A stretch of 64,000 nt of DNA from Stieleria marina (GTDB taxonomy: Bacteria; Planctomycetota; Planctomycetia; Pirellulales; Pirellulaceae): the NCBI GenBank assembly GCA_007741555.1, contig CP036526.1, positions 5,890,001 through 5,954,000 on the forward strand, written 5' to 3'. A program made the translations under genes and the position numbers. Positions 56,848 to 64,000 of the stretch are shown piece after piece. The notes below the pieces were generated by a model. The model was not told where the DNA came from and ran no database searches. It saw nothing but the letters and a program-made list of their open reading frames with translations. Positions within the stretch are counted from its first letter, which is position 1. Every line of letters begins with the position of its first letter.

Positions 56848-58135
56848 TCAATGCGTCCCCTTGCATTTCCTTGTTTGCAAACCGAAAAGGCTTGCCGCCC
56901 GACAAGGGATGGATCACGCGAAGCCTTACTTGCAAATCATCGATCGGATCCAACTTTACGTGCCACTGCGCTGTCTGCCCGGGCATCACGCCGCTTAATT
57001 TCCAGTCGGTCAGCAACGGCCGTGTTCGGATCGTCGGTGCCGAAAATGCGATTTCAATGGGCCAATCCTGATAGAACGGTGCGACGCCGCGATTTTCGAC
57101 CGTGAACGCCAGCATCCCGTCGGCAATCTCAGCCTTCGAAACATGTAGCTCGTAGCCCATCTTGCTGACGGCGGCTTTCGCACGTCGCACTCGATCGGCA
57201 CTTGGCTTCTTCCGGCTGAACAAACCGCTATCCATTAGCCAGGTCACGTGCGTTTGCTGAACACATTTCGCAAAATCTTGCTGCTTGGGATGCGGGCTAT
57301 CGGTGAAGTGCGCCTGCCAAAGTTCGGGGCGAATCTCGCCGCCGATCGGAAACGTTCTCCATTTCTCTAACGCCTTGGGCCCCGCCTGTCGCAGCAGACT
57401 CATGTAAAACCAGTTGTCTGCTTCGTCCCCGGTTTCCAGCGTCGCCCATGCAAACGAATCGTCGTGATACCCCATCGGTCGCGTGTCGTTGCGAACGTAC
57501 GCGTAGTGGTTTTCTCCAGCAGGGTACCGGTGCAGCACGGCGGTTTTAGTGAATGCCGCTTCGTAGGCATCCAGAACTTCGTTTTGCACCTCGCGAGATG
57601 CAAACAATTCTGATCGCGGGTAGTCATGCCATTCGCCCCACATGCCAAGGATCCCGCACGTGATGTAGCCCATGCGTGGGTCGCCGTCGTACTTTTCACC
57701 AAACGCGGCAATGAAATTGGTCATCGCTTTACGAAGCGATGGGCTTTCGTAGTCCGGCGTTAAGTTCATTCCATCATTGGTTTTCCACTTTGTGATTTCC
57801 AATCCCGCATCGACCAAAAACAGAGGAACTCCTTTCTCTTTGCCAGGCATCTCCAAATAAATCCGCACCACCAATTGGTTGCCGCGACTGGAAGTTTGCT
57901 CAAGTGTATTTTCGATCGCCGACCAATCGAACTGGCTGGGACCGCTCATTAAGTCCGAAAATGCGAAGTACCGAAACTCCAGTGAACAAGGAAAATGATC
58001 ACGTCCATCAGCATCGGCATACGGCACCAACCCTTTCATCGGGTTGTCGGCCGGTGATGGCGCGTAAACCAGTTCGACCGCGGCCGCGGCATGTGACAGA
58101 AGGGCCGCTAACAACAATGCAAATACGGTGCGCAT
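56834..58135 (-). CDS. secreted DUF4832/DUF4874 glycoside-hydrolase-like protein
   Basis: A 433-residue exported protein with a signal peptide (about 1-19, ending AAAVE). The N-terminal part has NPMKGLVPY and FSDLMSGPSQFDWSAIENTLEQTSSRGNQLVVRIYLE (in segments), the (beta/alpha)8-barrel pattern of DUF4874. GYITCGILGMWGEWHDYPRSELF matches the family's putative active-site Glu region. The last ~120 residues form a beta-sandwich (SKAEIADGMLAFTVENRGVAPFY). Probably a glycan-degrading or -binding protein. It overlaps the start of the AMP ligase gene. Confidence 0.82.
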   Translation of the reverse strand: MRTVFALLLAALLSHAAAAVELVYAPSPADNPMKGLVPYADADGRDHFPCSLEFRYFAFSDLMSGPSQFDWSAIENTLEQTSSRGNQLVVRIYLEMPGKEKGVPLFLVDAGLEITKWKTNDGMNLTPDYESPSLRKAMTNFIAAFGEKYDGDPRMGYITCGILGMWGEWHDYPRSELFASREVQNEVLDAYEAAFTKTAVLHRYPAGENHYAYVRNDTRPMGYHDDSFAWATLETGDEADNWFYMSLLRQAGPKALEKWRTFPIGGEIRPELWQAHFTDSPHPKQQDFAKCVQQTHVTWLMDSGLFSRKKPSADRVRRAKAAVSKMGYELHVSKAEIADGMLAFTVENRGVAPFYQDWPIEIAFSAPTIRTRPLLTDWKLSGVMPGQTAQWHVKLDPIDDLQVRLRVIHPLSGGKPFRFANKEMQGDALIVNF

Positions 58136-58169
58136 GATTTTTGGTTTCGAGAAAAAAGTTGGCGGAAGA

Positions 58170-58940
58170 CTACTCCACCGGTGCCGGAACTGGCATGACC
58201 GGCACTGGCATAGCCGGTGCAGCCAGCGGTTGCATCGCGGCTCGCCAAACTGGCATCTGCGTGTTGGATTGCGGACGAACTTGCTGAGAAGTTGCCACGA
58301 TCAGACAATTCTTGTTCATTGCTTGCTGCGAGATATCTGAAAGCGGACGGAGCGGGCCATTATGATTGTCCAGCAGAAAAACTGGCGTTAGTTTGCTGAT
58401 ACGTTTCGCCGCATCGTCGATGCTAAGGGCGTTGCCAGCCAGGTCGTAGAAGTCAAATTTCTTAGCACTGAACGTTTTCGGTTTCAGGCCAGCGGGCACC
58501 GAAATGTCGGCGTCTCTTTCAACCTTTGTGACCAGCTTATGAACTGTAAACTTCTGTTCGACTGGCTTGCCGTCCACCACGACCGTACGGGTACGTTCTT
58601 CTGGAACCACTTCCGTCACGACTTTGTCGCCTTTGCCTGCGCGAAATGATTCCAGCATCAAGATCAGCCTCGCTTCGTCACCTTCAGCATGATCGATCTT
58701 TGCCCTAACCAACTTCGCAAGGTTCACGCTTGAGTTGTTCTGCCGAAAGACCGCACCAGGCGCTGCGATGAAGTTTGCGGGGACTGGAAGCTGGTTTCCG
58801 ACAGGAGCGAACTTGTTAGGCGCCCACTGTATGGGAACTGCCGCTGGCTTGGCGGGTGCCAAATCAGCGTCGTCCTGCGCAGGCAACGACATTGTGGAAG
58901 CGAACGCAAGAATGCACGTGATGACAAAACGTAGGGACAT
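58170..58940 (-). CDS. secreted protein of unknown function
   Basis: A 256-residue exported protein with a signal peptide (about 1-21, ending SLPAQD). An Ala/Pro-rich segment follows, then a central domain (75-200) with LAKLVRAKIDHAEGDEARLILML split by charged residues, VVTEVVPEERTRTVVVDGKPVEQ, and PLRPLSDISQQAM. The C-terminus is rich in Pro/Met/Val/Ala (PAMPVPVMPVPAPVE). No family recognised. It may be cotranscribed with the DUF4832 gene, since its stop is 34 bases upstream of that gene's start and both are on the minus strand. Confidence 0.68.
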   Translation of the reverse strand: MSLRFVITCILAFASTMSLPAQDDADLAPAKPAAVPIQWAPNKFAPVGNQLPVPANFIAAPGAVFRQNNSSVNLAKLVRAKIDHAEGDEARLILMLESFRAGKGDKVVTEVVPEERTRTVVVDGKPVEQKFTVHKLVTKVERDADISVPAGLKPKTFSAKKFDFYDLAGNALSIDDAAKRISKLTPVFLLDNHNGPLRPLSDISQQAMNKNCLIVATSQQVRPQSNTQMPVWRAAMQPLAAPAMPVPVMPVPAPVE

Positions 58941-58997
58941 TGTTTAGCTCGTGGTTCGGGATTCGTGGCGAAAACCAGACCAGGATTCTACCGCAAC

Positions 58998-59033
58998 AAA
59001 AAAGGTGCTGGATGAAGCATCCAACACCTTTTT
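58998..59033 (-). terminator. rho-independent terminator of fba
   Basis: On the minus strand GGTGTTGGATG pairs with CATCCAGCACC (one U-G pair) around CTT, followed by TTTTTTG. It starts 54 bases after the fba stop. The A/T flanks also pair, so the stem is long and could work in both directions. Confidence 0.9.
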
Positions 59034-59086
59034 AAATACAGTGTCCGCTGAAGGGTGCCAGCGAATCTCTCAGGCAGCGAACTGCG

Positions 59087-60109
59087 TTAGGCAGTAGCGC
59101 CCATTGATGCGCGAAGCTTGGCAGCGTTGCCAGCTTGGCCGAAGGCCGTCATGCGAGCGACGCAGACGTCCTTCATTGCTGCACGTGCTGGTTTCAGGTA
59201 AGCACGTGGATCAAAAGCACCTTTGTCTTCAGTCAACACTTTGCGGATCGCACCGGTGATTGCCATGCGGCAGTCCGTGTCGACGTTGATCTTACGAACA
59301 CCGCTTTTGATGCCGCGTTGGATTTCTTCGACAGGCACGCCGTAAGTCTGCTTCATTTCACCACCGAACTGATTGATGATGTCTTGCAATTCTTGTGGCA
59401 CGCTGCTGCTGCCGTGCATGACCAAGTGAGCGTTAGGCAGTTTGGCGTGAATCGCATCGATGCGGTCCATGGCCAAAACTTCGCCGGTTGGTTTCTTAGT
59501 GAACTTGTACGCACCGTGGCTGGTACCGATCGCAACGGCCAAAGCATCGACGCCGGTTTCGGCGACAAAGCGCTCGGCTTCTTCGGGGTCGGTCAGCAGT
59601 TGATCGTGAGTCAATTCGCCAACTGCACCGTGGCCGTCTTCCTGTTCGCCTTCGCCCGATTCAAGCGATCCCAGGCAACCCAGCTCGCCTTCGACGCTGA
59701 CGCCGCTTGCGTGAGCCAATTTAACGACTTCGGCTGTGACCTTGACGTTGTAGTCATAGTCGGCAGGAGTCTTGCCGTCGGCTTCCAGCGATCCGTCCAT
59801 CATCACACTTGTGAAACCGTTGTCGATTGCACTTTGGCAAGTCTCAGGACTGTTGCCGTGATCTTGGTGCATGACAGTTGGGATGTGCGGATACAGCTCG
59901 ACAGCAGCCAACATCAGGTGACGCAGGTAAGTGTCTTGCGTGTAAGCCCGAGCACCACGTGACGCTTGGATGATGACCGGCGAATCGGTTTCTTCGGCCG
60001 CTTCCATGATGGCCTGAATCTGTTCCATGTTGTTGACGTTGAACGCGGCAACGCCGTAATCGTTTTCTGCGGCGTGGTCGAGGACAACGCGAAGTGGAAC
60101 CAAAGCCAT
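59087..60109 (-). CDS. fba: class II fructose-bisphosphate aldolase
   Basis: Zinc-dependent cleavage/formation of fructose 1,6-bisphosphate in glycolysis, gluconeogenesis or pentose cycles. 340 residues, typical of the class IIB (CbbA) length. Signature [11 protein letters not shown] places D83 and metal ligand H84; the second His ligands fit [11 protein letters not shown] and [22 protein letters not shown] is the substrate-phosphate/K+ loop. AGGAAG lies six bases before ATG 60109 and a strong terminator follows, so it is a single-gene unit. Confidence 0.95.
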   Translation of the reverse strand: MALVPLRVVLDHAAENDYGVAAFNVNNMEQIQAIMEAAEETDSPVIIQASRGARAYTQDTYLRHLMLAAVELYPHIPTVMHQDHGNSPETCQSAIDNGFTSVMMDGSLEADGKTPADYDYNVKVTAEVVKLAHASGVSVEGELGCLGSLESGEGEQEDGHGAVGELTHDQLLTDPEEAERFVAETGVDALAVAIGTSHGAYKFTKKPTGEVLAMDRIDAIHAKLPNAHLVMHGSSSVPQELQDIINQFGGEMKQTYGVPVEEIQRGIKSGVRKINVDTDCRMAITGAIRKVLTEDKGAFDPRAYLKPARAAMKDVCVARMTAFGQAGNAAKLRASMGATA

Positions 60110-60312
60110 AGTGAGCTTCCTGAATGATCGAGTGGTTGGAGTCGTAAGTCTGAGGGGGGATTATCTCAGGCGAGGATTGATCCGCAAGGGCTAAGGCGAA
60201 CGCGAAAAATGACGGTTTCGCCGCAGGAACGCGGAGGTTCTCCCGTAACCCACGCTAAGGCGGATATCAAAGCCGCTGGACGCCGGACAAATCATCCCCC
60301 CATCGGTGCCAT

Positions 60313-61485
60313 TCAAAATTCGACACAGATCGATGACGGAACCATGGCCGTCTCTCGCGTAAATGTCAGTTCGCCCGTCGTCGGATCGATTTTAAAAACG
60401 GTCGCTGTGTTGCTGTCTTGCCCGGCAACGATGATCCATTTTCCGGTGGGATCCAGGTTGAAATTTCGCGGCCAGCCGCCACGGATGGGTTCCCATTCGA
60501 CAAACGTCAACTGCCGGCTTGATTGGTCAACCGAAAACACGCTGATCGAATCGTGACCTCGATTGGCCGAGTAAACAAATTTCCCTGACGGATGCACGCG
60601 AATTTCCGAAGCACTGTTAAACGTCTCTTTGGCTTTGACAGCGTCGCTGAGCGTTTGCACGGTTTGGATCGGTTGCATCGTGCCGGCTTTTGCGTCGTAG
60701 GCAAATGCCGTGATCGAAAGCGCCAGTTCGTTGAGCACATAAATGATGTCACCATCAGGATGAAACTTCATGTGACGGGGTCCACCACCTGGAGGGCAAA
60801 TTCCAAAGCCATGCGGTGAAATTTTCTTGGCGTCCGCATCCATTGAATAGATAACCACTTTGTCCATCCCCAAGTCCGGCACAAACGCGAATCGGTTGTC
60901 GGGCGAAAACCCCGTCCAGTGCGCGTGCGGTTTGTCCTGGCGTCGATCAACGACTCCCGAGCCACCCTGGTGTTTTTCGATCTGCAATCGTTTGGCAATG
61001 CTGCCATCATCAGCCAATTCAAACAACGCCGCCGATCCACTTCCATACTGAGCGGTCATCAAGAATTTGCCCGAGCGATCCACACTGACGTGCGCCGCGC
61101 CACCGTCGCCAATTTCGGCCGAATTGACAAACGTCAGCGTTCCCGACTTGTTGGTCGATTGAACGTTAAAAGCAGCAACCGATGCTTTGCCATCCACATT
61201 GCCGACGCTGTACAGCATGTCCAACGTGGGGTGCTTTGCCAAAAACCCCGGGCTGCTGATTTCAGCTGCCAACCCCGGCTTGGTTAGTTTTCCCGAATCG
61301 GTATCAAACTTGGCGTGGTAGATCCCTTTGCTAAGTCCATTCTTGGGAGTGCTTGTCCCAAACCAGACATCGATTTGCTGGGCCATAACGTGATCCGAAG
61401 GGGCCATTGATACGATCGCAAACGCGATACAGATACTGAACAGGGGAAGCCGAAAAATCGCGGCAGTGCCAGGTCGAAACGTCAT
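60313..61485 (-). CDS. secreted lactonase-family seven-bladed beta-propeller
   Basis: A 390-residue exported protein from ATG 61485, which begins a signal peptide (MTFRPGTAAIFRLPLF...SDHVMAQ); the 45 residues upstream in frame are unlike any leader. Propeller blade motifs recur: KGIYHAKFDTDSGKL, LLYSVGNVDGKASVAAF, RFAFVPDLGMDKVVIY, GPRHMKFHPDGDIIYV, VHPSGKFVYSANRGHDSISVF. This is the YbhE/Pgl lactonase family (6-phosphogluconolactonase-like), but export argues for another sugar-lactone substrate or a binding role. The C-terminus ends with VPSSICVEF. Confidence 0.87.
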   Translation of the reverse strand: MTFRPGTAAIFRLPLFSICIAFAIVSMAPSDHVMAQQIDVWFGTSTPKNGLSKGIYHAKFDTDSGKLTKPGLAAEISSPGFLAKHPTLDMLYSVGNVDGKASVAAFNVQSTNKSGTLTFVNSAEIGDGGAAHVSVDRSGKFLMTAQYGSGSAALFELADDGSIAKRLQIEKHQGGSGVVDRRQDKPHAHWTGFSPDNRFAFVPDLGMDKVVIYSMDADAKKISPHGFGICPPGGGPRHMKFHPDGDIIYVLNELALSITAFAYDAKAGTMQPIQTVQTLSDAVKAKETFNSASEIRVHPSGKFVYSANRGHDSISVFSVDQSSRQLTFVEWEPIRGGWPRNFNLDPTGKWIIVAGQDSNTATVFKIDPTTGELTFTRETAMVPSSICVEF

Positions 61486-61785
61486 AAGGGAGTTCGCTCG
61501 CTTGGTTTGAGAAGGGGAAACATCGCGGCGATCATAATAACCAGTTGCCAGCATTGCGATCGGCTGTTTGGCGGCCGCTGAGAATGCAAGCAAGATGGGA
61601 ATTTTGCTTTTGCCGGCCACCGTGAATGCTGAACACCTGTTTTTTCTTCGTCAGGCCCATCAACCATGCAGACTGGTCTAGCGTGTGAAAATTTGCGGGT
61701 TGTATTGAATATGTGGCTGTCGACTGCCGATAAACGCAGTTGAAGGTTCTCTACGAGCGAACTGTGCGCATGGAGGCGCACCACC
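61486..61785. other. 300-base divergent intergenic region
   Basis: It separates the exported propeller gene and the TIGR03546 gene and must contain both promoters. I see no repeat, stem or small gene of note. The ribosome-binding site GGAGG sits nine bases before ATG 61786. Confidence 0.5.
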
Positions 61786-62652
61786 ATGATCATTTGGACG
61801 ATCAAGCTATACAAAAGCATCAAATCGGCAATTGCCGGTCGCCGCTACCCGCACCAATTGGCTGCGGCGGTCGCATTCGGCACGCTCTTGGGCGTGGTGC
61901 CGCACGGAAATCTGCTGGCCTTGGCGATCTTGATCGTCGTGCTTTCGCTGCGTGTCAATCACGCAATGGCAGGCATCACCGCGATTGGCGTTTCGTTTGC
62001 CGCGTCACGCATGGATCCGTATTCGCACGTCGTCGGCAACCAACTGCTGAACCATTCGCGATTCAGCGAATACGCGACACAGGCTTGGCAATTGCCAATC
62101 GTTCCCTGGACGGACCTGAACAATTCAGTCGTGATGGGCAGCTTTGTGATTGGCGTCGCCGCGCTGATCCCGATCTTCATGGTCACGTATCCGATTTTTC
62201 GATTGTTCAAAACAACCGAAGAAGAAGATACCCTTGCTGCCGATCTGCAAACCGAAAAACAAAACCGCAACGTCGCAAAACACTCAGTTGTCTTGGTTGA
62301 CCAAGGCCACAATGAAGTAGCCGCGCCGCATGTCGACCGACACACACCCGACGTCGAAGAAACGATTGATGTGACGGATGAACAGCCGGCGTTGAATGAA
62401 ATTCGGATCGACGAAGCAGAATCGTTGCACGAAACGGTCGCCGAAACTCACGCTGACTTGCAGGTCGAAACTCGCGTCGACGTCATCCGCATGGTTGACT
62501 ATCGCGACGAAGCGATCGATGACCAGTCGGACACAACGGCCGAATCAGATCCAGCCCCTCCCGCTTCATCGACACCACCTCCTTCGGACGAAGCTCTTAG
62601 CTACTTGCTTCGTCAGTTGCGTGACTCACAGCAGCAAAGGAAAGCAGCATGA
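61786..62652 (+). CDS. TIGR03546-family membrane protein with acidic tail
   Basis: A 288-residue protein. The N-terminal half (about 1-150) holds three hydrophobic segments with the TIGR03546/DUF2062 pattern: YPHQLAAAVAFGTLLGVVPHGNLLA and GSFVIGVAALIPIFMVTYPIFR. The C-terminal ~130 residues are strongly acidic with Glu/Thr/Ala/Asp-rich sequence (HTPDVEETIDVTDEQ), then Pro/Ser and a basic end (LRQLRDSQQQRKAA). Start ATG 61786 has GGAGG nine bases upstream. Its stop overlaps the next start as ATGA. This family commonly sits with TIGR03545 proteins, as it does here. Function is unknown; a membrane-envelope role is likely. Confidence 0.8.
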   Translation: MIIWTIKLYKSIKSAIAGRRYPHQLAAAVAFGTLLGVVPHGNLLALAILIVVLSLRVNHAMAGITAIGVSFAASRMDPYSHVVGNQLLNHSRFSEYATQAWQLPIVPWTDLNNSVVMGSFVIGVAALIPIFMVTYPIFRLFKTTEEEDTLAADLQTEKQNRNVAKHSVVLVDQGHNEVAAPHVDRHTPDVEETIDVTDEQPALNEIRIDEAESLHETVAETHADLQVETRVDVIRMVDYRDEAIDDQSDTTAESDPAPPASSTPPPSDEALSYLLRQLRDSQQQRKAA

Positions 62653-64000
62653 TCCGTTGGCGATACGTAATTTCACGACTGATCATTGTTGCGGTCGTAC
62701 TCCTTTTGATTCGGTTAGGCCTTGGCCCTGTGGCGTCCTACGTCACCGTGAAGGGGATTCAACAGGCAACCGGTGCCAAAGTCGAAATCGAAAGCACTCA
62801 CGTAGGGCTCTTTCCGCCGCGTATCGAATACTCGGATTTCCGAGTTGCTGATCCGCGCAGTGGCAAAGTCATGCGAGACGCATTTCGTGCCGAGTCGATG
62901 GATTTCGTTATCGACGCCAAGTCACTGTTGCACCGTCGATGGGTTGCCCGCGACGCACGCATTAGCGGCATTCAGATCGACGCTCGCCGTGATACTTCGG
63001 GCCACTTGGCTCAAGACGACACACCGAGCACCACCGCACCAGAGAGCGCTGGCATCCTTGGCAAGTTCATCAAAGGCGCCACCGATCAACTGGGCGATCA
63101 AGCCGCCGATGTTGTTGGCGGGATGGAGACGGTACGTCGCAGCAAAGAAATCAAACAGCGATGGCAACGTGAATACGACGAATTGGTCGTGCGTGCTCGC
63201 GATTTAGAAAGCCGAATCCGCAAGATTCGCGACACGGCTCGCGGGATCGACAATCCTCTTCGCGACTGGGAAGAACTCGACCGCACCTTGGCCCGTGCCA
63301 CTGAGACGCACAGCGAATTGAAAATCGTCCGTGCAACGATCGATGCGTTGCCACAGCGTTTGCAGGACGACTTGGTATCGTTGGAACGAGCCAAGCAAAT
63401 CGACCTGGACAAAATCGACCAGTACGTTCCCGGTTCGCTTTCGCAAAGCGACAACTTTGGCGTCGACTTGATGGCCAATGCGGTTCGCGATCAAGTGCAA
63501 CGGATTCGAGGTTATTTGGACGGTGGTCGCGCAATCGCTGACTACACTATCGTCGCGCCGGAGAGTTCGCGAGCACGAGGAATCGACTATGACCTGTTAG
63601 GTTCCAATCGACGTCCCGACATCATGATACGTCGCTGCGAAGTGGGTGGATTGCTACGATCCGGAGGCGAAGCGTTTGTACTGACTGGCATCATCGAAAA
63701 CCTGACACCAACCCCCGAATTGCTAGTAGAACCGACGGTCGCACGTTTGCGTCTGGAAGGCAACGAAGTCATCCGTGTCGAAATGGTTCGAGATCAGCGA
63801 CAAGGTGCTGACGTGGACTTGCTGACACTGCATTGGCCGCAAACCGAAGCTAAGGAATTGACCTTGGGTGACGACGACGACGCTGGCATCAGCATCCAAG
63901 GCGGCCAACGTGAACTTTGGGTCCAACTGCGTAGCGAAGGCGAGCGCATCTCCGGACGTTTTGTCAGCAAGCAAACGGGCTTGAAAATGAAACTGAATGT
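62649..64000 (+). CDS. TIGR03545-like envelope protein, cut by window end
   Basis: The frame is open from ATG 62649 (overlapping the upstream stop, ATGA) to the last base, giving at least 450 residues with no stop. An N-terminal transmembrane helix (about 7-25) is followed by AsmA-like beta segments (AKVEIESTHVGLFPPRIEYSDF). An alpha-helical, coiled-coil-like stretch lies at about 170-260 (charged, with DLESRIRKIRDT), and a second beta-rich part from about 275. This architecture matches the TIGR03545 family, which pairs with TIGR03546. The protein is probably exposed in the periplasm. The C-terminal end is missing because the window ends. Confidence 0.78.
   Translation, partial: MIRWRYVISRLIIVAVVLLLIRLGLGPVASYVTVKGIQQATGAKVEIESTHVGLFPPRIEYSDFRVADPRSGKVMRDAFRAESMDFVIDAKSLLHRRWVARDARISGIQIDARRDTSGHLAQDDTPSTTAPESAGILGKFIKGATDQLGDQAADVVGGMETVRRSKEIKQRWQREYDELVVRARDLESRIRKIRDTARGIDNPLRDWEELDRTLARATETHSELKIVRATIDALPQRLQDDLVSLERAKQIDLDKIDQYVPGSLSQSDNFGVDLMANAVRDQVQRIRGYLDGGRAIADYTIVAPESSRARGIDYDLLGSNRRPDIMIRRCEVGGLLRSGGEAFVLTGIIENLTPTPELLVEPTVARLRLEGNEVIRVEMVRDQRQGADVDLLTLHWPQTEAKELTLGDDDDAGISIQGGQRELWVQLRSEGERISGRFVSKQTGLKMKLN

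Noticed and set aside
1-64000. CRISPR array, insertion sequence or prophage
   Set aside because: No evenly spaced repeats, no transposase, integrase or phage structural frame was seen on either strand.

Overview
The window reads as the chromosome of a planctomycete, most likely a Pirellulaceae member related to Rhodopirellula. This is inferred from gene content and protein style, not from a marker gene. The signs are a secreted formylglycine-type sulfatase, a seven-haem cytochrome c, a DUF4832 protein, DUF11 repeats, a DPFG-repeat secretin-like protein, and many signal-peptide proteins of unknown function. Base composition is moderate (by eye a little over half G+C). Gene density is high, genes are short-range operons on both strands, and GTG/TTG starts are frequent. 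I saw no rRNA, tRNA, CRISPR array, transposase or phage gene. This looks like ordinary chromosome, not an island.

Layout. 1-17 kb holds mostly housekeeping and transport genes: asnS, a divergent Nramp-like transporter, trxB, cstA, two secreted esterase-like hydrolases, a DPFG-repeat protein, a 2-hydroxyacid dehydrogenase, a methyltransferase, pgi, and a minus-strand run TVP38 - patatin - sdaA. 17.3-26.6 kb is a plus-strand cluster: a DUF4105 protein, then seven tightly packed genes. These are an NPCBM-like protein, three HtrA/Deg-like PDZ proteins, a HEAT-like secreted protein and two small membrane proteins. 26.7-36.7 kb holds a Gfo/Idh/MocA oxidoreductase, mfd, a hydrolase-like protein lacking its nucleophile, a possible frameshifted gene, an M48-like membrane peptidase, and a two-gene multihaem c / four-helix membrane protein operon. 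37-48 kb has tpx, trhO, small and secreted unknowns, a TPP decarboxylase, a sulfatase, an SppA-like lipoprotein and an orphan FtsX-type permease. 48-64 kb has a DUF11 surface protein, a GNAT protein, an orphan COX3-like protein, a sugar-phosphate isomerase, a PhnP-like metallohydrolase, an AMP ligase overlapping a DUF4832 gene, fba, a lactonase-type propeller, and the TIGR03546/TIGR03545 pair cut by the window end.

The most interesting locus is 18.2-26.6 kb. It encodes one HtrA-like protease with an intact His-Asp-Ser triad (H84/D115/S197). Two co-oriented, translationally linked paralogues follow, and each has lost all three catalytic residues (S73/E102/A187 and I93/E124/Y194) while keeping the surrounding fold motifs and PDZ domains. 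This suggests a secreted protease working with two dedicated pseudoprotease partners. The SppA-like lipoprotein (catalytic Ser to Gly) and an alpha/beta-hydrolase-like protein (Ser to Arg) elsewhere in the window show the same kind of loss. Functions are inferred from motif reading only; no database search was run.
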